A stretch of DNA of 37,090 bases, taken from the NCBI GenBank assembly GCA_964022115.1, contig CAXIBC010000021.1, positions 1 through 37,090 of the forward strand, given 5' to 3'. Below, piece by piece: positions 26,709 through 34,263 of this stretch (within the stretch, counting starts at the first letter, position 1; every line of letters begins with the position of its first letter). The stretch comes from Oleispira sp964022115 (GTDB taxonomy: Bacteria; Pseudomonadota; Gammaproteobacteria; Pseudomonadales; Oceanobacteraceae). The translations under genes and the position numbers were made by a program. A model generated the notes under the pieces. It searched no databases, was not told the origin of the DNA, and worked only from the letters and a program-made list of their open reading frames with translations.

Positions 26709-26900
26709 CATAAAAAATTCAAGAATAATTTATTTAGTACATAAGCAGTAGTTTTTGGTGAAGACAGTAACTGGATATTTACAGAGAAACTAATAAGTGT
26801 TTTATTCTACCTCATTGTTTTTTCAAGTCATTTTAAGACCATTATTACAGCCGTAGATAAAGTACTTTTAATCGGTGAGTATTTAGAGAAGTATTGAGTT

Positions 26901-27923
26901 ATGTTTGAAAGTTATTCCAAAGAGGTCTCAGTTGAGCTACCTTGTGGCCCTTTTATCGATGACGATGACGGCCTTGAAGATGATTTCATTATGCTCGAGA
27001 GTATCGCTAGAATTAATCAAGACTCTTTAGTATTAAATGGAAATGATGAAGGTGTTGATTGGCGCGATATGTATTCTCGCTGTGAAGCATTGATGTCACA
27101 AACAAAAGATGTACGTGTCTATGTATTATTCGCTCAAGCAGCGCTTTTCCTAAAACGTTTACCAGGATTGGCTGGTGTTTTTCAATTAGTCCAAGCAGCA
27201 CTATCAGACTATTGGAGCGATATTTATCCGAAGTTGGACGATGCAAAGGATGAGACACCTTGGCGTGTGATGACGTTGAACGAACTTTCTGGTGATACTC
27301 TAATAACTTTATTGTCATCAATGCCAATCGTAGAATCAAAAATGGCAGGTAGCTTCTCACTACGAGATATAAAGCTGGCTAAGGGTGATATTCAGCTTAT
27401 AGAAGGATCGGAAGAAAGTATTGCTGATGTAGGCTTAATAGCAGCTGCATTCAAGGATGTAGATCAAGAAACGTTACAAATATCATTAAATCATATTAAA
27501 ACTATCCAATCTTCTATTGCTGCTATGCAAGATCAATTAGCTTCTAGTGAAGCGGGTCATGCTCGTTACGACTGGGTAAAGCTTAGCGCACATTTGACTT
27601 ATATAGAGCAGCTTTATGTTGAATGCATTATAGAAGAAGTAATAGACCATTCAGAAGTTGAAAGCAGTGATGATGAAATAACGCCAAAAGGAAGCGCAGT
27701 GATTATCAAAAGTTCTGAGATTAGCAATCGAACAGATGTCTTGGAGGCTTTAGGTAAAATTTGTAATTATTACAGCAAGTATGAGCCTTCGAGTCCTGTG
27801 CCAATTTTAGTTGAGCGAACGAAGAAATTAGTAACAATGGATTTCATGTCTATTATGAAGGAGCTTAGCCCTGATGGTGTTAAGCAAGTTGAGCTAATAG
27901 CGGGTGTAGAAGCAGAAAATTAA
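26901..27923 (+). CDS. tssA: TssA, T6SS cap/priming protein
   Basis: 340 residues, close to the short TssA1 form. The N-terminal ImpA_N domain (about 10-145) is recognised by LPCGPFIDDDDGLEDDFIML, WRDMYSRCEALMSQTKDVRVYV, and LAGVFQLVQAALSDYWSDIYP. The middle is helical (about 160-250) and the C-terminus (about 270-340: VLEALGKICNYYSKYEPSSPVP and MKELSPDG) is the short oligomerisation domain. TssA starts and coordinates sheath and tube growth at the baseplate. The upstream 192 bp gap after tpsA shows no terminator that I can see. A weak -35/-10 pair (TTAAGA 26833, GATAAA 26856) could give a second promoter. Ribosome site AGAGAAG at about 26885 is set somewhat far from the ATG. Confidence 0.95.
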   Translation: MFESYSKEVSVELPCGPFIDDDDGLEDDFIMLESIARINQDSLVLNGNDEGVDWRDMYSRCEALMSQTKDVRVYVLFAQAALFLKRLPGLAGVFQLVQAALSDYWSDIYPKLDDAKDETPWRVMTLNELSGDTLITLLSSMPIVESKMAGSFSLRDIKLAKGDIQLIEGSEESIADVGLIAAAFKDVDQETLQISLNHIKTIQSSIAAMQDQLASSEAGHARYDWVKLSAHLTYIEQLYVECIIEEVIDHSEVESSDDEITPKGSAVIIKSSEISNRTDVLEALGKICNYYSKYEPSSPVPILVERTKKLVTMDFMSIMKELSPDGVKQVELIAGVEAEN

Positions 27924-28013
27924 TAACAACTTGTTATGATTTGACGGGTAAATTAACAGTGATTTTAAATGATTACTGCAAAGGATTAATAATAACTATT
28001 TCGAGGAAAGGAA

Positions 28014-28517
28014 ATGAGCAGTCAAAAATTTATAGGTAGAAATAGAGCTCCACGGGTACAAATTGAATACGATGTGGAAATGTACGGTGCTGAGAAGAAA
28101 GTACAGGTACCTTTTGTCATGGGGGTTATGTCTGATTTGTCAGGCGAAAATAATAGTGAGCTTCCAGGTATTCATGAGCGTGAATTTGCCGATATCAGTG
28201 TCGACAACTTTGATGATCGATTAAAGGCAATGAAACCACGTGTTGCTTTCAATGTGCCTAATATGATCAATGATGAGGGGGGGAACTTACCTGTTGATAT
28301 TACTTTTGATAACCTCAATGATTTCTCACCTGCTCAGGTAGCTAAAAAAGTAGCGGGCTTAGATGAATTGTTAGAAGCTCGTACGCAGTTAGCTAATCTA
28401 GTCACTTACATGGATGGAAAAGCGGGCGCTGAAGAGCTCATTACCAAAATTTTAGCAGACCAAACCTTGTTACAATCCTTGGTTGGTAGTAAAGCACCAG
28501 AGGCAGAGGAAGCTTAA
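28014..28517 (+). CDS. tssB: TssB, small sheath subunit
   Basis: 167 residues. N-terminal APRVQIEYDVEMYGAEKKVQ and PFVMGVMSDLSG, then VDNFDDRLKAMKPR, and GLDELLEARTQLANLVTYMDGK near residue 130, are characteristic of TssB/VipA. It pairs with TssC to form the contractile sheath in the cytoplasm. A strong ribosome site (AGGAAAGG) precedes the ATG. tssC starts 2 bp after the stop, as expected for the two sheath subunits. A run of seven G lies at 28277-28283 inside the gene. Confidence 0.98.
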   Translation: MSSQKFIGRNRAPRVQIEYDVEMYGAEKKVQVPFVMGVMSDLSGENNSELPGIHEREFADISVDNFDDRLKAMKPRVAFNVPNMINDEGGNLPVDITFDNLNDFSPAQVAKKVAGLDELLEARTQLANLVTYMDGKAGAEELITKILADQTLLQSLVGSKAPEAEEA

Positions 28518-28519
28518 TC

Positions 28520-30013
28520 ATGTCTGAAGTTGAAGCCCCAGAACAGTTAGAAACAACCAGTGAAGCGATTGCGGCAGATGATTTTTCTGCATTATTACAG
28601 CAAGAATTTAAGCCTAAGTCAGAACGTGCTTCTGAAGCTGTGAGTTCAGCCGTACAGACATTGGCAGAAAACGTACTATCTAATGTTGATCTAGTACCCG
28701 AAGATGCCGTTGCTACCATTAAACAGCTGATTGCAAATATTGACGAAAAGTTAAATGCTCAGGTCAATGCCATCTTGCACCATGAAGCTTTTCAGAAGCT
28801 TGAAGGATCATGGCGTGGACTGCATCATTTGGTAAACAATACTGAAACTGATGAGCAATTAAAAATCAGCGTAATGAACGCTTCTAAAGATGATGTTCGC
28901 AAGAGTCTTAAGAAATTTAAAGGTACAGCCTGGGATCAGAGCCCTTTATTTAAGCGTATTTATGAAGAAGAATTTGGTCAGCTAGGTGGCGAGCCATATG
29001 GATGCTTTGTAGGTGATTACCACTTCGATCACAGCCCTAAAGATGTTGATATGCTAACCAGTATATCTAAGATATCAGCGGCATCACACGCTCCATTTAT
29101 TACCGGTGCAGGCTCTGAGGTTATGGGGATGGATTCTTGGCAAGAGCTATCAAATCCTCGTGATTTAACCAACATTTTCTCAACCCCAGATTATGCGCCT
29201 TGGCGGTCTTTACGTGAATCGTCAGACTCACGCTATCTCGCTTTGACCATGCCGCGTTTTTTGGCACGCTTGCCATATGGTGAAGCAACAGATCCTGTTG
29301 ATGAATTTGCTTTTGAAGAAATCACTAATTCGGGCGATTCTGGAAATTATTGTTGGGCCAATTCAGCTTATGCGATGGCTGTGAATATTAATCGAGCATT
29401 TAAAGAGTATGGTTGGTGTTCTCGAATTCGTGGTGTTGAGTCGGGTGGTCTAGTTGAGGGTTTACCATGTCATACATTCCCTGCAGATGATGGGGGAGTG
29501 GATATGAAGTGTCCTACTGAAGTAGCTATTAGCGATCGTCGCGAGGCTGAGCTATCTAATAATGGTTTTATGCCGTTATTACATAGAAAGAATACTGACA
29601 TGGCTGCTTTTATCGGTGCGCAGTCTTTGCATAAACCAGCTGAATTTGATGACCCTGATGCAACTGCCAGTGCAGCATTAGGTGCTCGCCTACCGTATTT
29701 ATTTTCTACTTGTCGCTTTGCTCATTATTTAAAGTGTATTGTACGAGATAAAGTTGGAGCATTTTCAGATCGTGCGGATATGCAGCGTTGGTTGCAGAAT
29801 TGGGTTATGCAGTATGTAGATGGTAGCCCTGAAACTTCAACAGAAGAGACTAAGGCAAGGAAGCCATTAGCAGAGGCGGAGGTTGTTGTTTCTGAAGTAG
29901 AAGGTGCGCCAGGTTATTATTCCGCGAAATTCTCTTTGCGTCCTCATTATCAGTTAGAAGGCTTAACGGTTTCTTTAAGCTTAGTTTCAAAATTACCTTC
30001 GGGTAAAGCGTAA
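28520..30013 (+). CDS. tssC: TssC, large sheath subunit
   Basis: 497 residues, standard TssC/VipB length. Key segments: EAFQKLEGSWRGLHHLVNNT near residue 90, GCFVGDYHFDHSPKDVDML near 160, AASHAPFITGAGSEVMGMDSW near 190, FMPLLHRKNTDMAAFIGAQSL near 355, and a C-terminal ARKPLAEAEVVVSEVEGAPG and LRPHYQLEGLTVSLSL. Forms the outer sheath with TssB. ClpV takes apart the contracted sheath through TssB/C. It starts 2 bp after tssB and is followed by a 64-bp gap with a hairpin before hcp. Confidence 0.99.
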   Translation: MSEVEAPEQLETTSEAIAADDFSALLQQEFKPKSERASEAVSSAVQTLAENVLSNVDLVPEDAVATIKQLIANIDEKLNAQVNAILHHEAFQKLEGSWRGLHHLVNNTETDEQLKISVMNASKDDVRKSLKKFKGTAWDQSPLFKRIYEEEFGQLGGEPYGCFVGDYHFDHSPKDVDMLTSISKISAASHAPFITGAGSEVMGMDSWQELSNPRDLTNIFSTPDYAPWRSLRESSDSRYLALTMPRFLARLPYGEATDPVDEFAFEEITNSGDSGNYCWANSAYAMAVNINRAFKEYGWCSRIRGVESGGLVEGLPCHTFPADDGGVDMKCPTEVAISDRREAELSNNGFMPLLHRKNTDMAAFIGAQSLHKPAEFDDPDATASAALGARLPYLFSTCRFAHYLKCIVRDKVGAFSDRADMQRWLQNWVMQYVDGSPETSTEETKARKPLAEAEVVVSEVEGAPGYYSAKFSLRPHYQLEGLTVSLSLVSKLPSGKA

Positions 30014-30021
30014 TACCCAGT

Positions 30022-30050
30022 GCTATATCATCGCCAATTGATATAGCTTT
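30022..30050 (+). terminator. Hairpin between tssC and hcp (partial terminator or processing site)
   Basis: A perfect 9-bp stem, GCTATATCA (30022-30030) and TGATATAGC (30039-30047), with an 8-base loop, is followed by TTTTATAAA. The stem is AT-rich and the T-run is short, so full termination is doubtful. It may reduce read-through or set a 5' end that stabilises hcp message, which is usually much more abundant than tssBC. Confidence 0.45.
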
Positions 30051-30077
30051 TATAAACCTTAAAAAAAGGAGTTTAAC

Positions 30078-30551
30078 ATGGCATCGGATATGTTCATTAA
30101 AATAGGAAGTATTAAAGGTGAATCTAAAGACAGCGTACACGCCGATGAAATCGACGTGCTTAGCTGGGATTGGGGTATGAGCCAAAGCGGTTCTATGCAT
30201 GTTGGCGGCGGCGGTGGTGCTGGTCGTGTTAGCGTGCAAGATTTAGTAATCGTTAAAAATGTTGATCGCGCTACTGCAACCTTGATGGCACATTGTGCTA
30301 CAGGTGAGCACATTCCAGAAGTAGTTTTAACTGTTCGTAAAGCAGGTAAATCAGCTTTAGAATATCTAAAGATTACTTTGAAGCGTGCTATTATTTCAAA
30401 TGTAACCACAGGTGGTTCAGGCGAAATTTCTGAAACAGTTACATTGAACTTTGCTGAATACAAGGTTGAATACACTCCTCAGAAAGAAGATGGTAGTGGT
30501 GAAGCAGCTGTCGAAACTGGTTTCGATATCGAGAAAAACATTACGGTTTAA
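30078..30551 (+). CDS. hcp: Hcp (TssD), inner-tube protein
   Basis: 157 residues. MASDMFIKIGSIKGESKDS, IDVLSWDWGMSQSG, and a glycine-rich loop (VGGGGGAGRVSVQDLVIVK) followed by ATATLMAHCATGEHIPEVVL are the standard Hcp signature. Hcp hexamers stack into the tube that carries effectors, and they can chaperone small cargo. No C-terminal effector extension is present. AAGGAG ribosome site 8 bp upstream of the ATG. Last gene of the plus-strand operon, closed by a strong terminator 26 bp beyond the stop. Confidence 0.99.
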   Translation: MASDMFIKIGSIKGESKDSVHADEIDVLSWDWGMSQSGSMHVGGGGGAGRVSVQDLVIVKNVDRATATLMAHCATGEHIPEVVLTVRKAGKSALEYLKITLKRAIISNVTTGGSGEISETVTLNFAEYKVEYTPQKEDGSGEAAVETGFDIEKNITV

Positions 30552-30577
30552 TTTTTAATTAAATTGTAATGAATAAG

Positions 30578-30602
30578 AAACCCGCATTATGCGGGTTTTT
30601 TT
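30578..30602 (+). terminator. Rho-independent terminator after hcp
   Basis: Stem AAACCCGCA / TGCGGGTTT with loop TTA, followed by a seven-T run (30596-30602). It ends the ppkA-tps-tssABC-hcp transcript. On the minus strand the T-tail is short, so termination of the converging tssEFG transcript here is only partly supported. Confidence 0.92.
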
Positions 30603-30626
30603 ATGGCACATATTTATTTCATGATA

Positions 30627-31649
30627 TTAAAACCCCTTGGATTCTAATAACACTTTCTGGTCCTCAATTTTGGTAGGAGATCCTACCCATGTTGTCCAGC
30701 CTAACTGAGACTGCATACCTAATTGGAATTGGGGGACGTGATGAGACTTAAGCTCTAACTCAATATCCCAATCGTATTCATCATTGCTGTATAAACGAAT
30801 CATTTCACGTAACTGTTGGAATAAGTCTGTTTTGGGTAATAGCCTATAGAAGTCTTGTAGATTTAAGGGACCAATTTTTACAGTAAATTTATGCTGTGCA
30901 TCAAAAACCTGTTTACCTAAACTAGTATTGACACCGAGCTGATTATTCTTCGAAAATAATCCAATATTAAACTGATCGTCAGGGCAGAGCTGCAGCCAGC
31001 CACCGGTTAGCTGTTCGATGCTAACAGGTAGGTTCAGAAAATCTATAATTAAACTTTTCAAGCCATCTGCTGGTCGTGTTGCTAGGGAGAATAATCCGCT
31101 TCGATGTAAACGATCCCATTTGGGCTTAAAGATAGTATTGCAAGTTGTGGAAGGATTCTCGTCTACTTTGACCGTATCTAATTGAGCAAGACCGGATAGC
31201 GCCCCAATCAACAAGTCAAAACTATTCTCCTTGGGCCTATCCATTTCAATACAAGGCTGAATATTTGCTTCAGCACGGTAAAACAAACTAATCATACGGT
31301 GATGAAATATATCAGCAAAATGTGCAAACGTAGGATCACTAAATTGCTGCTCTCGGCTCATCGCATGTTCTGTTAAGTGATAGGGTAATGCTCCCATAGG
31401 CCCAAATAAGCCAAACGATAAATTGAAAAGTTGATCTTTAGGGTTGTCTTCAGCAGCCGGAATAAAGTGGCTGAGCGGTGTATTAGCAAAGGCCATTGAT
31501 GGTTTTTGCCTGAGAATGATATGCTCATCACTGGATTTATTAGCTTCACCTATTTTGGGTGATAATGCATACTTAGCATCAACAAACCTTAAAGTATTGA
31601 AAAGGCTAAAGCCTGCGGAGTCGGCTGTTATTTGTTCAAAAAAATTCAT
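30627..31649 (-). CDS. tssG: TssG baseplate protein
   Basis: 340 residues. N-terminal FFEQITADSAGFSLFNTLRF, then FGLFGPMGALPYHLTEHA near residue 95, FADIFHHRMISLFYRAEA near 130, and LQDFYRLLP near 265 are typical TssG. With TssF it forms the baseplate wedge (two TssF per TssG) that holds TssE and TssK. The ATG overlaps the tssF stop by 4 bp (ATGA type), giving coupled 1-to-1 message use. Converges on hcp with 75 bp between the two stops. Confidence 0.97.
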   Translation of the reverse strand: MNFFEQITADSAGFSLFNTLRFVDAKYALSPKIGEANKSSDEHIILRQKPSMAFANTPLSHFIPAAEDNPKDQLFNLSFGLFGPMGALPYHLTEHAMSREQQFSDPTFAHFADIFHHRMISLFYRAEANIQPCIEMDRPKENSFDLLIGALSGLAQLDTVKVDENPSTTCNTIFKPKWDRLHRSGLFSLATRPADGLKSLIIDFLNLPVSIEQLTGGWLQLCPDDQFNIGLFSKNNQLGVNTSLGKQVFDAQHKFTVKIGPLNLQDFYRLLPKTDLFQQLREMIRLYSNDEYDWDIELELKSHHVPQFQLGMQSQLGWTTWVGSPTKIEDQKVLLESKGF

Positions 31650-33523
31650 AATATCGGTTGGCCTCCTGTTTTAGCTGGCCAAGTATGGATTTTACCGCGA
31701 CGAGTAGAAATTAAACTAGTCTGAGTGAAGCTATTGATCGATACATATTTAGAAAAAAACCTTTCCAGTACAGCCCCTAATAAATAAGCTCCTTGTCCCT
31801 CGAATCCACTTTCATCAATTTCTACCTCAATCTCTAATCCCCGGCAATAGGACACCTTATCGGAAAACATTAATTGGCGGTTAATAGGCTTTGAGCGAAT
31901 AGTTTTAATGGCCTCAATTTGCTTATCGATGCTTGAGTTTTGACCATTAGAATACAAGCGTAATAATTGCCTGATCTTATCTGCTCCTTCGTCAGTATCA
32001 CAAAGTGATAAATAATTTAATGAAAGGTGATTAACAAACCTCCAACTTATTTCAGAGGGGGCTCTTGCTTGTATTGGTGTAGAAGGACCAGTGATAACCT
32101 TGATACTTTCAATGGGTGCGCCTGTTTCTAAGGTGAAATCGGTATCACCTCGGCCTACAGGCATGTGGAGAGGTAAGTCACGATTCGTGCATAACAGATC
32201 AATCCCTAGCTGCTTTAAGTCAAACTGATAAGGGGCGTTATTACTATCCACTATGGATAAGTGGATTTCACTACCAAGGTAGCTATTCGATCGTGCACCG
32301 AATCGCTTCTGCTGACTAGAATGCTGTCTAGGTTTTCTAATGGTGGTATAGAAACCAGAACTAATGTGATCTTGAGAGTGTTCTTTATGCCCATAAAATG
32401 GTAGGAAAGATTGTGTCGTTTGCGCACCACTTTTATAGCCGCTAACCCCTACTACTTGATAAATTTCAAAGTCCATCGGGCGTGTTCGATCTGGACTTAC
32501 ATGGTACTGATACTCCCCCTTCTCTAGCCTTATACGTTCACTATTTTTATTAAACAAATTAATGCTAGGCGTACAAAATAACTTGAATTGATCTTTAGTT
32601 GTCAAGGGCGTGAGTTCAGGATATGACTTATCTAATAAAATTGTTATTTCAATATCAGTGGTAGAGAGACTTTCTATAGCACTTTGTAATCCCGCTAACT
32701 TAAAGAATAAGAATCGCTTAGGGAAGGTAAAGTATTCTTGTAATAAACGATAACCTTGAAATGATCTGTTTGGGTAGGGTAATAATGCTTCATCGTCGTC
32801 AAAGCCTGATTGGCCTATATGATCTGAATTGAAGTAGTATCCTTGGCTTTCAGGCTTTGCTTTATCTTTAATGATAAAACCCATGCCATTAGCAAATATT
32901 TGTTCATACAGTCGCATTGGTAGATCATCTTCCCCAGCAATATGCAGGACTAGCTCATCTAGCGGCAATTGAGAAAAAAGAATGCCAGGCTGTGTTGATA
33001 GCTGCAGCCTTAGGCCTGCTTTGCATTGATCAGGTGCGTGCCAACCTGCGGCAGCTAAAGCAGAATTACTAGAATAATAATTTACGCCTGAGAGTTCTAT
33101 TGGCCAAAGAGTAACTGCTTGGGTTGTTCGAAACTGGCAAGGTGTTGCTTGTTTATCATTACCGATTCGACTCCACATTTGAGTATGAGAAGGTAAATCG
33201 AAACCAGAAAGTAATGACCCCTCACCTGAGATGGGATAGAACTGAACTATAGCACAGGACGGAGTTTGTGCTTGATAATGTGGATAAATAATGTTCATTA
33301 ACTGTTGTGTTAGCTCTGGATGTTTTGCATCAAGCTTCAGTTGAACACGCGCAGCCATATAGGCAAAACCTTCTAATAATCGTTCTACATACGGGTCTGC
33401 AACTTCAAGAGTTTCAATGCCAAGACGACCGGCTATTTTTGGATATTGTTGGCTGAATTCGTTAGCCGTTTCTCTAATATGTCGAAGTTCATTATTATAA
33501 TACTTTAAAAAATTTTCGTTCAC
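31646..33523 (-). CDS. tssF: TssF baseplate protein
   Basis: 625 residues. N-terminal NFLKYYNNELRHIRETANEF and YPKIAGRLG, then DPYVERLLEGFAYMAARVQLKLD, LMNIIYPHYQAQTPS, and FTFPKRFLFFKLAGL near residue 270 are diagnostic of TssF/VasA. C-terminal FVNHLSLNYLSL and GAYLLGAVLERFFSKYVSINSF also fit. Core wedge protein of the baseplate. Lies 20 bp after tssE in the same small operon. Confidence 0.98.
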   Translation of the reverse strand: MNENFLKYYNNELRHIRETANEFSQQYPKIAGRLGIETLEVADPYVERLLEGFAYMAARVQLKLDAKHPELTQQLMNIIYPHYQAQTPSCAIVQFYPISGEGSLLSGFDLPSHTQMWSRIGNDKQATPCQFRTTQAVTLWPIELSGVNYYSSNSALAAAGWHAPDQCKAGLRLQLSTQPGILFSQLPLDELVLHIAGEDDLPMRLYEQIFANGMGFIIKDKAKPESQGYYFNSDHIGQSGFDDDEALLPYPNRSFQGYRLLQEYFTFPKRFLFFKLAGLQSAIESLSTTDIEITILLDKSYPELTPLTTKDQFKLFCTPSINLFNKNSERIRLEKGEYQYHVSPDRTRPMDFEIYQVVGVSGYKSGAQTTQSFLPFYGHKEHSQDHISSGFYTTIRKPRQHSSQQKRFGARSNSYLGSEIHLSIVDSNNAPYQFDLKQLGIDLLCTNRDLPLHMPVGRGDTDFTLETGAPIESIKVITGPSTPIQARAPSEISWRFVNHLSLNYLSLCDTDEGADKIRQLLRLYSNGQNSSIDKQIEAIKTIRSKPINRQLMFSDKVSYCRGLEIEVEIDESGFEGQGAYLLGAVLERFFSKYVSINSFTQTSLISTRRGKIHTWPAKTGGQPIL

Positions 33524-33543
33524 TGTGCTTAGCTCACAACTGG

Positions 33544-34053
33544 TTAGTTAGTTTGTACAACGTTGACACTGCCTGTTTCTAGGTCTATTTCAGTTTTCAA
33601 CATTAGCATTAGTGGAATTGGAATCGCCCATATCTGACCTTCAATCCTGAAAACAATGGCATGTTTACTGGATTTCTCAGTATCGCGAGTCATGCTAACT
33701 TTTAAAGTATCTTTGAGGATTCTTGGTTCATAATTTATTAAGGCTTGACGTATTTTTCTTTCAGCTTGGTGAATATCAATGTTGTGCATTGAGAAACCTG
33801 TTAATCCGGAAACGCCATAATTAACGACAGAGCTTTTTACTTCACTATAGTTCCCTAGATCTGTATTACCCTCCATGTAATGAGTATTAAGTAGATGGCT
33901 AATGTCGCGTATCACACAATCGCGTAATTTTGAGATATTCATAACGCGTTTATCCCGAGATTCATTAAGTTGCTCTGGGTTGTCATCGATTAGGCGGTCT
34001 AGCAGAGATGGTTGCAGGTTCTCGCGGGTATTGCTATTTAATGTCACTATCAT
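33544..34053 (-). CDS. tssE: TssE, gp25-like baseplate protein
   Basis: 169 residues. LQPSLLDRLIDDNPEQ near the N-terminus, LRDCVIRDISHLLNTHY near residue 50, VNYGVSGLTG near 85, then ERKIRQALINYEPRI match TssE, the homologue of phage T4 gp25 that starts sheath polymerisation. The EPR motif needed in gp25-like proteins is intact. First gene of the tssEFG operon; its promoter should lie in the 210-bp gap shared with vgrG. Confidence 0.96.
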   Translation of the reverse strand: MIVTLNSNTRENLQPSLLDRLIDDNPEQLNESRDKRVMNISKLRDCVIRDISHLLNTHYMEGNTDLGNYSEVKSSVVNYGVSGLTGFSMHNIDIHQAERKIRQALINYEPRILKDTLKVSMTRDTEKSSKHAIVFRIEGQIWAIPIPLMLMLKTEIDLETGSVNVVQTN

Positions 34054-34263
34054 TCCTTAACGGTATTCATTAAAAAGTATTAGTTTTTTTACTATTTATT
34101 AGTGGTAATGACCTACTTTTATGGCAAGTTTATTACCTATTAATAAGCCAATAAGAGCGTTCAAAAAACTTTCAAATATAGTATCATTAAAAAATTATTG
34201 TTAGCTAAAAAAATAAATATTTATTTATCGTTCTTAACGAATTTTCCAAGGAAGGAATAGAAA

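Noticed and set aside
30059..30475. 138-codon minus-strand frame opposite hcp
   Set aside because: It is a shadow of hcp; hcp is unmistakable on the plus strand, and the reverse frame has no ribosome site or family resemblance.
34211..34226. 16-bp perfect palindrome AAATAAAT/ATTTATTT upstream of vgrG
   Set aside because: Composed only of A and T in an AT-rich gap, so chance is likely; no second copy was seen near other promoters in the window.
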